64,000 nucleotides of DNA from CAVQJU01 sp963754955 (GTDB lineage: Bacteria; Acidobacteriota; Vicinamibacteria; Vicinamibacterales; CAVVIG01): NCBI GenBank assembly GCA_963754955.1, contig CAVWHY010000009.1, positions 248,001 to 312,000 of the forward strand, written 5' to 3'. A program made the translations under genes and the position numbers. The stretch's first letter is position 1, and every line of letters starts with the position of its first letter. The notes under the pieces are model-generated. The model did not search any database, was not told the DNA's origin, and was given only the letters and a program-made list of their open reading frames with translations. Below, piece by piece: positions 16,965 through 25,646 of this stretch.

Positions 16965-18152
16965 GTGCCGGTGCGCTTGCTGAAGCCCCGGCTTGCGCGC
17001 TGGCTGCTGTGGACGTCGATCGCCGTGCACGTCCCGATCGCCGTCGTCGCCACGTTTCACGCCAGGCGGCCCGACTACGATTTCGACAACTTCTACAACA
17101 TCGCGACCAGACCCGGACGTCCCTATCTCGATTTTCCCGTCGAGTTCCCGGTGGGAACGGTGCAGGTCTTTCGCGCTCTCGGGTCAATCGCCGGGGACCG
17201 CGGTAGCTTCGGCGTCTGCCTGGTGATCGTCAGCGTCGTCGCCGACGCCGCTATCGTCGCGGGACTGTACTGGGGCTGGGGAGCCGCGGCGGCGGCGGGT
17301 TACGCGCTCATCGTGATCCCGCTGATCGATCTGTTCTTTCTTCGGACGGACTTGTGGTCGACGGCGATCGCCACTATCGCGCTTGCCGCGTGGCGCCGGG
17401 AGCGACGGATTGCCGCCGCCATCGGCTTCGCGGCCGGCGCGGCCTTCAAGCTCTGGCCGTTGGTGTTCCTCCCGCTCCTCCTCATCCCCTCTCGCGTGCG
17501 CGGACGCGCGGCACCAATTGCGACGGCGATGGCCGGCGGACTCGCCGTCCTCGGGGGCTGGCTGTGGGTGGCGGGACCGTCCGCGCTGTATCAAGTACTG
17601 ACGTTTCGCGGCGCGCGGGGGTGGGAAATCGAGAGCACGGTGGGCGCGGTCTGGATGCTCATCGACCACAGCACCATGCGGGTCGAAGCCGGGGCGTGGC
17701 GCATCGGCACGACCAGCGGTCCGATCTCGGTCCTGCTTTTCGTTCTCGGGGGTATCCCGACGCTGTGGATGATCTGGCGCGGCGGGCGAACGGGTCATCT
17801 CGGCGCCGGCTGGGCCGGCGGCCTGAGCGCGCTGCTCGTGCTGTCCGCCCTGTTATCGCCGCAGTACTCGGTCTGGCTCGCGCCGGCGTGCGGAGTGGCG
17901 TGGGTCGAGGGCGACAAACGCATCGCGGTCCTCACGGGGATCGCGGTGTTTCTGACCAACCTGGTGTGGAAGTCCTTCAACCCGCTGGTGCACGGGGCGA
18001 TGGTGCCGCTCGGGATCCTGCTCGCCCGCAACGTGCTGCTCGTGTTCCTCGCGCTCGACGCCGCGCGGCTCGTCGCTGCCTCACACACCCCTGCGGAACG
18101 GGAGCAACGCGCGGAGCCGCCGGTCGCGCAGGTAGATGCCCGCCCACGCTAA
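16965..18152 (+). CDS. GT87-like (DUF2029) polytopic membrane protein
   Basis: A 395-residue integral membrane protein starting at GTG 16965, with about nine or ten hydrophobic helices. DFDNFYNI and YLDFPVEFPVGT after the first helix match the luminal or periplasmic loop of GT87 polyprenol-phosphate-mannose-dependent mannosyltransferases, where an Asp in this region is essential. AFKLWPLVFLPLLL and LLSPQYSVWLAPA further support this family. It probably adds a sugar to a lipid-linked or envelope glycan from the periplasmic side. It follows the lactonase gene by 9 bases, and its last 72 bases overlap the convergent DoxX gene. Confidence 0.78.
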   Translation: MPVRLLKPRLARWLLWTSIAVHVPIAVVATFHARRPDYDFDNFYNIATRPGRPYLDFPVEFPVGTVQVFRALGSIAGDRGSFGVCLVIVSVVADAAIVAGLYWGWGAAAAAGYALIVIPLIDLFFLRTDLWSTAIATIALAAWRRERRIAAAIGFAAGAAFKLWPLVFLPLLLIPSRVRGRAAPIATAMAGGLAVLGGWLWVAGPSALYQVLTFRGARGWEIESTVGAVWMLIDHSTMRVEAGAWRIGTTSGPISVLLFVLGGIPTLWMIWRGGRTGHLGAGWAGGLSALLVLSALLSPQYSVWLAPACGVAWVEGDKRIAVLTGIAVFLTNLVWKSFNPLVHGAMVPLGILLARNVLLVFLALDAARLVAASHTPAEREQRAEPPVAQVDARPR

Positions 18153-18479
18153 CAAGCACGTCGTCAACGGGACGAGCACCGGGTAGGGTTCTCCGATTCG
18201 CACGTAACTCGCGATGGCACCGCCCAGGTATCCGGTCAGCAGGACGGTACCGAGGACGGCCGTCTGAGGAATCACGTAGAGCAGCACGCACGCGACCTGG
18301 ACGAACCCGATGCCGTTAATCGCCCCCGGCGCGTAGCCGATTCTTCCCCACTCCCCCGCGTACCACGGATCGTGTGTGAGCTTCCAGCGAGCGCTCATCA
18401 GCAATATCAGCACCGGGGCGAGAGACAGCAGCCGACCGGCCCACGTCATCCACGTTTCGAACCGTGTCTCGTTGGTCAT
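18081..18479 (-). CDS. DoxX-like membrane protein
   Basis: A protein of about 132 residues with four predicted transmembrane helices (LLSLAPVLILLMSA; FVQVACVLLYVIP; AVLGTVLLTGYLGGAI; LVPLTTCLLAWAGIYL). Layout and length fit the DoxX family; KLTHDP after helix 1 and GYLGGAIASYVRIGEP are typical. The ATG at 18479 is preferred because it overlaps the stop of the upstream gene as ATGA, implying coupling; a longer in-frame start at 18521 would overlap that gene by 46 bases. DoxX-like proteins are linked to redox or thiosulfate metabolism, but the role here is unknown. Confidence 0.82.
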   Translation of the reverse strand: MTNETRFETWMTWAGRLLSLAPVLILLMSARWKLTHDPWYAGEWGRIGYAPGAINGIGFVQVACVLLYVIPQTAVLGTVLLTGYLGGAIASYVRIGEPYPVLVPLTTCLLAWAGIYLRDRRLRALLPFRRGV

Positions 18480-19288
18480 TTGATGTGCCCCCCGTCCTTT
18501 TCGTTTTCCGTGCACACCCACTCGAGCAGGTCATCGTCTGGAATCAGCGTCGACGCGTACTTGAACGTGATTGGTTTCGAGTAGTACTTGGGGTCGTCGA
18601 TCGTCATCTGGACGTCGAGGTGGCCGAAATCGCGGCGGCGCCATCGTTCGATGAGGCGCATCGCGTCGCTCCTCGGATGGCCGAAGGCATCGAGCGGCGC
18701 ACGGGGGTTCAGTCCGACTGTTTCGATCACCAGCGTGTCGCCCTCCCACCTGCCCACCGAGTACCCGGCCCAGGCCGGATTGGGATTGGCGGGGAGCTTT
18801 CGTCCATCCGTGTGGATCTGCCGCGGAAGATCGCCTTCGTACAGGACGACGATCAGGCTCGGCGTCTGCACGATTCGCTTCGGCATGGGAAACAAGTCGA
18901 CCATGGGCAAGCCGACCGGCAGGCAGCGCGGGCCGAGCGCGTCGCTGAGGGCGCGGTTCGCGTCCCATTCCTTCTGAGCCTCGGGGGTCAGCTTGACGGC
19001 GTCCGGCTCGTAGTCGACCAGGACGTTGAACAAGTACCGGCTGAAGGTCGTGGCGTCATCTCCGGGCACCGCAGACGAGCCCAGGCCGGGAACGAATTTT
19101 TCGACTTCGCCGGGGGCCGCCATGTCCGTCTGCCACAGGCCGGTCATGTCCGGCTTGCCGCTCATACGCGGCGCGGGCGCGGTGAGATTGGGTTTGCCGT
19201 CGCGCGTCCGCGGCACGCCGCGCGCAGGCTCGTTGATCCACTGGCCGGAGAGCGTTGCGGCGACGAGTAGTGTCAGGGCGCGGTACAT
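18476..19288 (-). CDS. Secreted DGR-family protein of unknown function
   Basis: About 270 residues with signal peptide YRALTLLVAATLSG; ATG 19288 is preferred over 19297 because it gives a conventional short n-region. The family core is clear: HTDGRKLPANPNPAWAGYS, GRWEGDTLVIETVGLN, IERWRRRDFGHLDVQMTIDD and a C-terminal LLEWVCTENEKDGGHI. Matching blocks occur at 13691 and 29491. The block RCLPVGLPM with MPKRIVQTPSLIVVLYE matches RCLPPGVPR and LQTPKEIWIVYE of the 29491 protein, so those two are the closest pair. The stop overlaps the DoxX start. Function is unknown. Confidence 0.83.
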   Translation of the reverse strand: MYRALTLLVAATLSGQWINEPARGVPRTRDGKPNLTAPAPRMSGKPDMTGLWQTDMAAPGEVEKFVPGLGSSAVPGDDATTFSRYLFNVLVDYEPDAVKLTPEAQKEWDANRALSDALGPRCLPVGLPMVDLFPMPKRIVQTPSLIVVLYEGDLPRQIHTDGRKLPANPNPAWAGYSVGRWEGDTLVIETVGLNPRAPLDAFGHPRSDAMRLIERWRRRDFGHLDVQMTIDDPKYYSKPITFKYASTLIPDDDLLEWVCTENEKDGGHIK

Positions 19289-19361
19289 GGCGGGCATTCT
19301 AGCCCGTCCGCACGATGCTGCCTGTCAAAAACTATTCGCTGTCGTCTTCAGCGCTCCGCTC

Positions 19362-22230
19362 TCAGGCGACGTCCCGGACGAGTGCCTCCTCCGGCCATTC
19401 GATGGGTTTGGAGGAGTAGTACAGGTCCGGTTCGCTGCCCGCTGCAACGGCAAGGTCCGCCGGCTGCACCTTCTTCGGTCCGAGCGAGCGGTTGGCCACG
19501 AGGAGATCCTCGACGGCCTGCGTCGAAAGCGGACGCGAGAACAGGTAACCCTGGGCGTGCGTGCAGCCAAGGCGCTCGAGCTCGCGCGCCTGCACGTCCT
19601 GCTCGATGCCTTCGGCGACCACGCTGGTCTTGAGCGTTCGGGCCAGCGCGAGGATGCTCTCGACGATCGCCGGACGATCGGGCAGCAGCAGGCTCTTCAC
19701 GAACGAGCGGTCGATCTTGAGCGCGTCGACCGGAAGCTTGGCGCAGGTGACTCAGCGACGAGTAACCGCACCCGAAGTCGTCCAGATAGATCTTCGACGC
19801 CGAACTCGCGCAGCTCGCGGAGCAGCTTCGCGGCCTCGTTGGGGCTGTCCATCAACGCGGTCTCCGTGATTTCGAGGCGGAGATCGCACGGCTTCAATCC
19901 GGCGTCCTGAACGGCCTGCTCGACGAGCCACAGGAAATTCTGCTGCATGAGCTGCCGGCTGGACACGTTGACGGTGATGTAGTCGAGGCCGCCGGCAGGA
20001 AATCGCCGCTGCCAGTCCGCGAACGTCGTGCACGCCTGCTGGAGCACCCACGTGCCGAGCGGTTCGATGATCCCCAGTTCCTCGGCGATCGGGATGAACG
20101 TGACCGGCGAGACCGGCTTGCCGTTGCGTGTCCATCGGATCAGCGATTCGAAGCCGACGCACATCCCCGAGGCCAGCAGCACGATCGGCTGATAGTGCAC
20201 CTCGAAGTCGTTGTTGGCTGACGGCGTGGCGCAGGTCGTTCTCGAGGCCGAGCCGGTCGAGCTCGCGCGCGTGCATGTCGGCGTCGAACAGCTCGTGGCG
20301 CGCCTTGCCGCGCGACTTCGCGTGATACATGGCGGTGTCGGCGTCGCGCATGATCTCGTCGGGGTTGTTGTACTGGGCCCGCGCCGAAGGCGATGCCGAT
20401 GCTCGCCGAGGTGAACACTTCGCGCCCGCCGATCGAAAACGGCGCGCTCAGCGCGTCCTGAATGCGGAACGCGATGGCGTTGGCCTGTTCTCGTCGCCGA
20501 GCTCGTTCAGGAGAATCGCGAACTCGTCTCCGCCCAGCCTGGCGAGCGCGTCTCCCTGCCGCAGGCACGACTCGAGGCGACGCGACACCGCCGTGAGCAG
20601 CTCGTCGCCCACCAGGTGGCCGAGACTGTCGTTGACGACCTTGAAGCGGTCGAGGTCGAGATACAGCACCGCGAACCGGCTGCCGGCGGGCCGTGCCTTG
20701 AACTCGTCGAGGCGGCGCCCGAGCCCTTCGACGAAGACCGCGCGGTTGCACAGCCCGGTCAGCGGATCGAGGAATCCGGCGCCGTCGGAGCGGCTCCGGT
20801 GCGCGACCGCGTCGCTCGCGTCGGTCAGTCGCGTCAGCGATCCGGCGATGCGGGCCGGGCGCCGGCCGGCGCCTCGCACCGCGACACCGCGGCACAGGAA
20901 CCGCCGGTAGGTGCCGTCCTCGTGGCGAATCCGGTGCTCGTGCTGAAAGTGATCCGTCTTGCCGGAGAGATGCGCCTCGAGCGCCGTCCTTGAGCGACGC
21001 GATGTCGTCAGCATGGACACGGTCCATCCATTCCTCGGGACGGCCGATGCCGGCGGTCGCCGGCAGGCCGATCATCGCCCTCCATCGGCCCGAGACGTAG
21101 AACTCCTGGCTCCGAAGATCCCATTCCCACAACCCGTCGTTCGCGCCTTCGGCCGCGAGCGCGAGCCGATCTTCGCTTCGCTTGAGCGCCTGTTCGGCGC
21201 GCGTTCGCTCGGTGACGTCATGCCAGAGCAGCGTCACGCCGCCGGCGACGGGGAGGATCTTGACCTGGAGAATCCGCGCACCCGCGGCGCGACGGCAGCT
21301 CGATGCGCGCCAGCGTCCGGGCGCTCCGCGTAGTCAGCGTCTCGCTGATCGCTCGCGGGAGTTCGGTCTTGGCCGAGAGCCGGCACGGCGGCCGACGAGC
21401 GAACGACCCAGCGCCCGCTCGCGAGGACAGCCCAGGATGCGTTCGAGGCCATCGTTCCAGAGCGTGATCCGGCCGTTGCTGTCGACGACGGACATGCCGT
21501 GATCGAGCGACTCGATGACCTCCCGGCGGCGGCGCTCTTCTTCGAGCCGGCTGACGTGCGCCGAGTAGGCACGGTAGGCAAAATACAGCGGCACTGCCGC
21601 CACCAGCACACCTGCCAATTCCGGTGGTCGATCAGCTCGACGAGTCCGACCGCGAGGCTGGCCGCCGATGCAGTAGTTCGGACAGCCCCGGAGAATACTC
21701 CTCAGCCACGATCGATTGACCGGCTGTCTCGTGACGAGCGGCACGATGACATCCGCCAGGACGGCCCTGACCAGGCAGTACGCGACAACGGCAGCGGCGA
21801 TCGGAAGCGCCTGCTCCGGCCACGTGAAATGGCCCATCGTGCCGCCGAGCGCGCTGTGAACCAGGCCCGCTGCAAGCGTGGCCGTCAGGACGGTAGCCGC
21901 ATCCATGAGGGTTCGGCGGGCCGGATGTGCGTGGCCTGGATCCGTGAGTCCTCGCGCCACGGCGCCAGCGGCGACGACGAGCATCGTCGCGTGCGGACCG
22001 AGCAGCAGCAGCGTGGTGAAGTCGACCACGAAGGACGGCAGCATCGTCGTCCAGTCCAGCGTGGACGATCTGGTCGCGAACGATGCGGTGACAACCCCCG
22101 CCAGGATCAGCGCGCAGAATTCGAGCGTCCGGCCGGGCTCCGGCCAGCCCGCGAAACCGAGGAGCGCGCCCGTACCGATCGCCGCGACGGCCAGCAGGAC
22201 GACGGATGAACGGCGCGAGAAGATCGACAT
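19362..22230 (-). CDS. Membrane-bound PAS-GGDEF-EAL protein, about ten frameshifts
   Basis: The parts add up to one cyclic-di-GMP protein of about 955 residues. From the ATG at 22230: a membrane sensor of six to eight helices (to about residue 240), a PAS domain (HGMSVVDSNGRITLWNDGLE), a second PAS/PAC domain (RWRAMIGLPATAG), a GGDEF domain (DPLTGLCNRAVF, LGGDEFAILL) and an EAL domain (FESLIRW in place of EALIRW, ITETALMD, KIYLDDFGCGYSSLSHL, VVAEGIEQ). Homology jumps frame near 21668, 21625, 21395, 21300, 20985, 20490, 20380, 20205, 19790 and 19745. Residue identity stays high between jumps and there are few substitutions to stops, so sequencing indels are more likely than old decay. The domains predict both synthesis and hydrolysis of c-di-GMP. 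Confidence 0.78.
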
Positions 22231-22442
22231 TTCCCCGGATCGTGCGGAGCAAGCGCGGATCCACATGGGTCGGTGCGGCACAAGCGGCTGTGGCAGAACG
22301 TTTTAGAGAAAATTCCCCTGGATTATTGATGGGCAGGACGCGTCTCGTTTCGAGACGTCGAGACACGTTACCGATCCATTCAGTGACACAATGCACGATT
22401 CTTCCCGATCGGGAATGCGCAGATTGGCCACCGCGGATTCGT
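22231..22442. other. Intergenic region without recognised feature
   Basis: This 212-base gap lies upstream of the GGDEF-EAL gene and downstream of the molybdenum-hydroxylase gene. It holds AT-richer pieces such as GAACGTTTTAGAGAAAATTC near 22290-22315 that could belong to a promoter for the GGDEF-EAL gene. No convincing -35/-10 pair, terminator or small gene is seen. Confidence 0.5.
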
Positions 22443-24671
22443 TTACGCGAGCGCCGCTTTGACGCGCGGCGGCGTGAACGGATACTCGCGCAGCCGCGCG
22501 CCCGTCGCGTCGAAAAACGCGTTGGCGATCGCGGCCGATGCGGCAGCCATGATCTCTTCTCCAGCGCCTGTGGACTTCTGATCGACGCGCTGCACGACGA
22601 TCGACGTCACAGCCGGCGTCTCGGCAAAGCGCAGGATCGGATACGAGTTCCAGTCGAGGCTGGTGACGCTTGTCGTGGAGAAGGTCACTTCTTCTTTCAA
22701 CAAGCGGCTCGCCGCCTGGACGAGCTGGCCGCTGATCTGGTTTTCGACCGCCGCGGGATTGACGACGAGCCCCGCGTCGATGGCGCCGTACAGATGCGTC
22801 GCGACGACCGCGCCCGTGCTGCGATCGACGCGGACATCCGCGATCGCGGCGCCGTACGACGACATGTGGGTACCAAGGCCGAGGCCGCGTCCGGTGACGA
22901 CGTTGCTGCGCGGGCGGACCGCCGCGGAGCGCGGCGCCCATCGGGCCGCATGCGCGACGGCGTCGAGGACCGCCAGCCAGCGCGGGTCGGACATGTTGCG
23001 CCGGCGGAACTCCAACGGGTCGATTCCCGCCATGTGCGCGAGCTCGTCGACCGCCTGCTCGGACGCGAAGGCAAACGAGACGTCGAGCGGCGACCGCAGG
23101 TTCGACGCCTTGAGATACCCGTTGATGCCCGGCACGCGATGGTTGTTCAGGCGCAGATTGGGGATGTCGTACATCGATCCGAGCGTCACCTTATTCAGGT
23201 TCCGCGACGTCCCGTCCGCCGACTCCCCGGCCGGCGTACCGAACGCCAGCTGCTCGGACGTTTCGGTCGTCGACCAGACGTGCTGCCAGCCGTCGTATTC
23301 GTACGCCACGATCCTGCCGTCGGCATCCACGCCCGCTTTCACATCGGCAAGATGCGCCGGCCCGAAATTGTCCCAGCCGTGCTCGTCGGCCCGGGAGAAC
23401 TGCACGCGCACGGGCGCGCCGGCCTCCTTCGACACGATCGCCGCGGCCTGCGCCGCATCGTCATAGCAGCTGCGGCCGAAGGTGCCGGCGCCCTCGAAGT
23501 ACTGCACGCGGACGGTCGCCGCCGGGACGCCGAGCACTCTTGCCACCTTGTCGCGCGTGCCGTAGACGCTTTGCGTCGAGCACATCACCGTGGTACCGGC
23601 CGCCGTGACATCGGCAACGGCGCAGTTCGGGCCGAACGGCATGTGTCCCTGATACGGTCCGCGAAACGTCGCTTTCACCACGTGCACTGCGCGGCCGAGG
23701 GCGGTGGCGACATCGCCCTTTTCCGCGATCACGGAATCCGTCGTCTTCGCCGAGCGCATCTGATCGAAGAGACCAGCGGTCCCTGCGAGCGACGCGGGGA
23801 TGTCCCACGCCACCTTCAACTGCTTCGCGGCGCGCACGGCGTCCCACTCGTTCGCCGAGACGACGGCGAGAAAGTCGCGCTTCCGGACGACGCGGACACC
23901 GCGAATGTTCGCGACGGACGATTCATCGAGGCTGGCGATGCGTGCGCCGTCCGCGTACGCACCCTGCCCGGGCGGACGCACCACGCGAGCGTGCAGCATG
24001 CCCGGCAGCCTGACGTGCTGTACGTACGTGTACTGGCCGCTGACCTTGTCCGGGAGATCCACACGCGGATGGCGGGCGCCGACAATGGTGTACTGAGCAG
24101 GAGCTTTCTGCGGGGCCGCGCCGGTCAGCGCGATCTCGAACGGCTTGTCGCCGAGCAGGTCGCCGTACGTGACGGACTTCGACTGGTCGTTCGCTGCCGA
24201 GACGACGCCTTTTGCCACGGTGAGTCGATCCACGGGAGCGCCGAGCCTCCGGGAGGCGAGCGTCAGCAGCGCCTGGCGCGCTTCGGCGGCCGCCGCGCGA
24301 ATCTGAGGACCGCCGCGCTCGATCGCCGCGCTCGCGACGGTGGCGCCCTGGTTCGGCGTCACGTGCGTGTCGAGCCGCACCGAGGAGATCTGGCTCATGT
24401 CGAGGTCGAGCTCCTCGGCGGCAATCTGCAGCAGCGCGGTGCTCGCGCCCTGGCCGAGCTCGGCGTATCCGATGTAGGCCGTCGCGGTGTTGTCGGCATG
24501 AATGGCGATCCACGTGTCGAGGAGTTTCTGATCGGGCGGGCCCGGGACGGCGACGCGGCCGGCCGCTGCGTTCGGCTGCTGGGAGAACGCCACGCCGCGC
24601 ATGCTGAAGCCAATCACCATCGCGCCGCCCGCCTTCAGGAAGCCGCGCCGTGGAAGCGTCAGCGCGCTCAT
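22443..24671 (-). CDS. Xanthine dehydrogenase family molybdopterin-binding subunit (IorB-like), TAT-exported
   Basis: A 742-residue large subunit of a molybdenum hydroxylase, which inserts oxygen from water into aldehydes or N-heterocycles. The ATG at 24671 overlaps the small-subunit stop (ATGA) and gives a twin-arginine signal (LPRRGFLKAGGAMVIGFSM), so the complex is exported. Two Mo-cofactor domains follow: AYIGYAELGQGASTALLQ, then YGTRDKVARVLGVP and GAGTFGRSCYDDAAQAA, and near the end STGAGEEIMAAA with the probable catalytic glutamate. Its partner is the 2Fe-2S protein just upstream; no FAD subunit is nearby. This matches two-subunit isoquinoline 1-oxidoreductase or aldehyde dehydrogenase types that pass electrons to cytochromes. 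Confidence 0.92.
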   Translation of the reverse strand: MSALTLPRRGFLKAGGAMVIGFSMRGVAFSQQPNAAAGRVAVPGPPDQKLLDTWIAIHADNTATAYIGYAELGQGASTALLQIAAEELDLDMSQISSVRLDTHVTPNQGATVASAAIERGGPQIRAAAAEARQALLTLASRRLGAPVDRLTVAKGVVSAANDQSKSVTYGDLLGDKPFEIALTGAAPQKAPAQYTIVGARHPRVDLPDKVSGQYTYVQHVRLPGMLHARVVRPPGQGAYADGARIASLDESSVANIRGVRVVRKRDFLAVVSANEWDAVRAAKQLKVAWDIPASLAGTAGLFDQMRSAKTTDSVIAEKGDVATALGRAVHVVKATFRGPYQGHMPFGPNCAVADVTAAGTTVMCSTQSVYGTRDKVARVLGVPAATVRVQYFEGAGTFGRSCYDDAAQAAAIVSKEAGAPVRVQFSRADEHGWDNFGPAHLADVKAGVDADGRIVAYEYDGWQHVWSTTETSEQLAFGTPAGESADGTSRNLNKVTLGSMYDIPNLRLNNHRVPGINGYLKASNLRSPLDVSFAFASEQAVDELAHMAGIDPLEFRRRNMSDPRWLAVLDAVAHAARWAPRSAAVRPRSNVVTGRGLGLGTHMSSYGAAIADVRVDRSTGAVVATHLYGAIDAGLVVNPAAVENQISGQLVQAASRLLKEEVTFSTTSVTSLDWNSYPILRFAETPAVTSIVVQRVDQKSTGAGEEIMAAASAAIANAFFDATGARLREYPFTPPRVKAALA

Positions 24672-25171
24672 CGCCGTGCCTCCGCCATCATCGCCGACGC
24701 GCGCTGAATCGCGGCCATCACGCGCGGATACGTGCCGCAGCGGCAGAGGTGACCGTTCATCGCCGTACGAATCTGCGCTTCGGTCGGCTTCGGCGTCTTC
24801 GCGAGCAGCTCGGCGCCTTTGACGATCATCCCGTTGTAGCAGTATCCGCACTGCGCAGCCTGCTCGTCGATGACGGCCTGCTGCAGGGGATGGAGCGCCG
24901 GCGCTTTCTCGAGCTTCGCAAGCCGGGCGTAGTACCCGGCGAGGCCCTCGAGCGTCGTGACGCGTCTGCCCTCGACACGGGCAACGGGCGTGACGCACGA
25001 GCGGGTCTCGACGCCGTCGACGAGCACGGAGCACGAGCCGCATTGCGCGAGGCCGCAGCCGAAACGCGGTCCCTTCAGCGCGAGATCGTTGGCGAGGACG
25101 TACAGGAGCGGCGTATCAGGAGCGGCGTCCACAGCCTGGCGCCGTTCGTTCACCGTCAGCGTCACAGCCAT
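24668..25171 (-). CDS. 2Fe-2S subunit of molybdenum hydroxylase (IorA-like)
   Basis: A 167-residue electron-transfer subunit with two [2Fe-2S] clusters. The plant-ferredoxin-type cluster uses Cys39, Cys44, Cys47 and Cys59 (GCGLAQCGSC). The C-terminal helical cluster uses Cys108, Cys111, Cys143 and Cys145 (QCGYC, LCRCGTY). It has no signal peptide of its own and would be carried out with the TAT-bearing large subunit, as known for this family. The stop overlaps the large-subunit start. Its own ATG at 25171 begins MAVTLTVNERR, a normal family N-terminus. Confidence 0.95.
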   Translation of the reverse strand: MAVTLTVNERRQAVDAAPDTPLLYVLANDLALKGPRFGCGLAQCGSCSVLVDGVETRSCVTPVARVEGRRVTTLEGLAGYYARLAKLEKAPALHPLQQAVIDEQAAQCGYCYNGMIVKGAELLAKTPKPTEAQIRTAMNGHLCRCGTYPRVMAAIQRASAMMAEARR

Positions 25172-25191
25172 GAGCGAGATGCTAACACGCG

Positions 25192-25581
25192 CTACGGCGC
25201 GGCCCTCATGTCGTCGGCTCGAATCATTGTCATGCCGTCTTTGTCGTAAACCTCGCCCGTGACCGTCACTCTGCGGGCGATGTACGGCAGGATCTTCGCG
25301 TTGTTGTTCGCGGCCACGCCGCCCGTCAATTGATACACCTTGCCGTCCGCGGCCACGATGCCTGCCGGGTTACCTTCCCACCTGACGCACGCCTGGGCGC
25401 ACATTTTCCCGCTGTCGTGGTCAGCGGCGATGTTGGCGTTGTTGCGGGCGTAGCAGACGAGGCACACGAGCTGTCCCGTGACCGTGCGCGTTCCGGCCGA
25501 GCCTTGCGCGTGTGCGCGGCCGCCGTCGATGCAGGCCGGCGCCGCAGACAGGATGACCATCAGCGCGGCAACGTATCGCAT
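25192..25581 (-). CDS. Small secreted cysteine-containing protein of unknown function
   Basis: A 129-residue exported protein with a signal peptide over about residues 1-25. The mature part starts TVTGQLVCLVCYARNN, followed by HDSGKMCAQACV; four cysteines and a histidine in a short span suggest a bound metal or paired disulfides. The C-terminal half (YIARRVTVTGEVYDKDGMTMI) looks like a small OB-type beta-barrel. I do not recognise a named family. It is 20 bases upstream of the 2Fe-2S gene on the same strand and may belong to that operon, perhaps in electron transfer or metal handling; this is inference from position. Confidence 0.75.
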   Translation of the reverse strand: MRYVAALMVILSAAPACIDGGRAHAQGSAGTRTVTGQLVCLVCYARNNANIAADHDSGKMCAQACVRWEGNPAGIVAADGKVYQLTGGVAANNNAKILPYIARRVTVTGEVYDKDGMTMIRADDMRAAP

Positions 25582-25601
25582 CCGACGACTCCTTCCCAGG
25601 T

Positions 25602-25624
25602 GTAGTGCAGGCCGTCAGGCCTGC
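25602..25624. repeat. REP-like 23-bp element, copy 4 (one mismatch)
   Basis: GTAGTGCAGGCCGTCAGGCC followed by TGC. One T of the TTC loop is changed to G relative to the copy at 9153; both palindromic arms are intact. It lies between the small secreted gene and the MmgE/PrpD gene, again in a short gap between two minus-strand genes. Confidence 0.8.
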
Positions 25625-25646
25625 CCGCGAACACGCAGCATTCGGC

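Noticed and set aside
19362..22230. Programmed frameshifting as a cause of the broken GGDEF-EAL frames
   Set aside because: About ten shifts of both signs without slippery heptamers or a common motif cannot be programmed recoding.
22206..24707. Plus-strand open frame of 833 codons opposite the molybdenum hydroxylase
   Set aside because: Composition and lack of motifs mark it as an antisense shadow of a well-supported gene.
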